Origin: Acidobacteriota bacterium
GTDB lineage: Bacteria > Acidobacteriota > Terriglobia > Terriglobales > Acidobacteriaceae
NCBI GenBank assembly: GCA_019351975.1
Contig: JABBOG010000016.1
Coordinates: 1-41,748, forward strand
Direction: 5' to 3'
Length of the DNA: 41,748 nt
Shown here: one piece after another, positions 41,661 to 41,748 of the stretch
How the letters are laid out: every line of letters begins with the position of its first letter
Numbering within the stretch: position 1 is the first letter of the stretch
Position numbers and translations under genes: made by a program
Notes under the pieces: model-generated
What the model was told of the DNA's origin: nothing
Database searches by the model: none
What the model saw: only the letters and a program-made list of their open reading frames with translations

Positions 41661-41748
41661 TTGTCATCCTTCGCCGCAGGCGGAGGACCTGCTTCTGCTC
41701 TTGCTCTTGCCTTTGCTCTTGCTCTTGCCTTTGCTCTTGCTCTTGCTC
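41661..41748. repeat. Composite repeat: GTCATCCTTCGCCGCAGGCG head with TTGCTC tail, cut by window edge
   Basis: A head reading TTGTCATCCTTCGCCGCAGG, containing an inverted TCCTTCGCC-GCA-GGCGGAGGA hairpin, is followed from 41691 by a simple-sequence tail. The tail is built of TTGCTCTTGCC/TTTGCTC units with an 18-base period. It runs off the right edge. The design resembles the etf repeat at 6079-6195. Confidence 0.8.

Noticed and set aside
41691-41748. Possible CRISPR-like array
   Set aside because: The units are short simple sequence (TTGCTC) with no spacers of regular length, and no cas genes are present.

Overview
The window looks like a chromosomal segment from an acidobacterium, most likely of the Terriglobia group (Granulicella/Edaphobacter/Terriglobus-like). 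This is an inference. It rests on the GC-rich coding style, the large TonB-dependent receptor with an N-terminal carboxypeptidase-regulatory-like domain (Oar type), abundant short dispersed intergenic repeats, and the mix of housekeeping genes. I see no transposase, integrase, CRISPR array, phage gene or rRNA. One tRNA gene is present.

Layout. 1-5032: the start of an EamA-type transporter is cut by the left edge. It is followed by a minus-strand group: a small CPLC protein, a TonB-dependent receptor and a secreted DUF6624-like protein. 5033-7015: electron transfer flavoprotein etfB-etfA, whose genes are separated by a repeat element. 7016-8668: a hairpin-repeat cluster, rpmB (L28), tRNA-Val(GAC) and a CDP-alcohol phosphatidyltransferase. 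8725-15195: an ISC iron-sulfur cluster locus (Rrf2/IscR-like regulator, iscS, an unlisted 38-residue membrane peptide, iscU, iscA). It is interrupted by a minus-strand S9 peptidase and a small membrane protein before hscB. 15263-18156: msrB, a GDSL lipoprotein, a RidA-family protein and a small charged protein. 18157-24009: a Pit phosphate transporter, scpB, a Bax-inhibitor-1 family protein, a DUF4142 protein and an RluB-type pseudouridine synthase. 24491-27065: a DEAD-box helicase, then a frameshifted Tat-exported short-chain dehydrogenase. 27244-30156: a minus-strand cluster of site-2-protease homologue, trpS and scpA. 30229-37722: an RND efflux operon (small membrane protein, periplasmic adaptor, pump, TolC-like channel, LysR regulator) with overlapping stop/start codons. 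38259-41534: a universal stress protein with a TauE/SafE exporter and DUF1634 partner, convergent with a YeiH-type exporter.

How the genes fit together. The ISC genes form a nearly complete Fe-S assembly set under a cysteine-bearing Rrf2 regulator, with no hscA, and no ferredoxin gene seen, in the window. The condensin subunits ScpA and ScpB lie on opposite strands about 6 kb apart. They sit with trpS, an M50 protease homologue and rluB, which in other bacteria often form one run, so this looks like a broken-up ancestral neighbourhood. The efflux genes form a translationally coupled operon. The right end is a possible sulfur-oxyanion export locus.

Nothing here is a clear-cut undescribed defence or mobile system. 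The most interesting leads are the 38-residue membrane peptide between iscS and iscU, the site-2-protease homologue lacking the HExxH zinc motif, the in-frame open region after the scpB stop, and the composite intergenic repeats (a palindromic head plus a simple-sequence tail).
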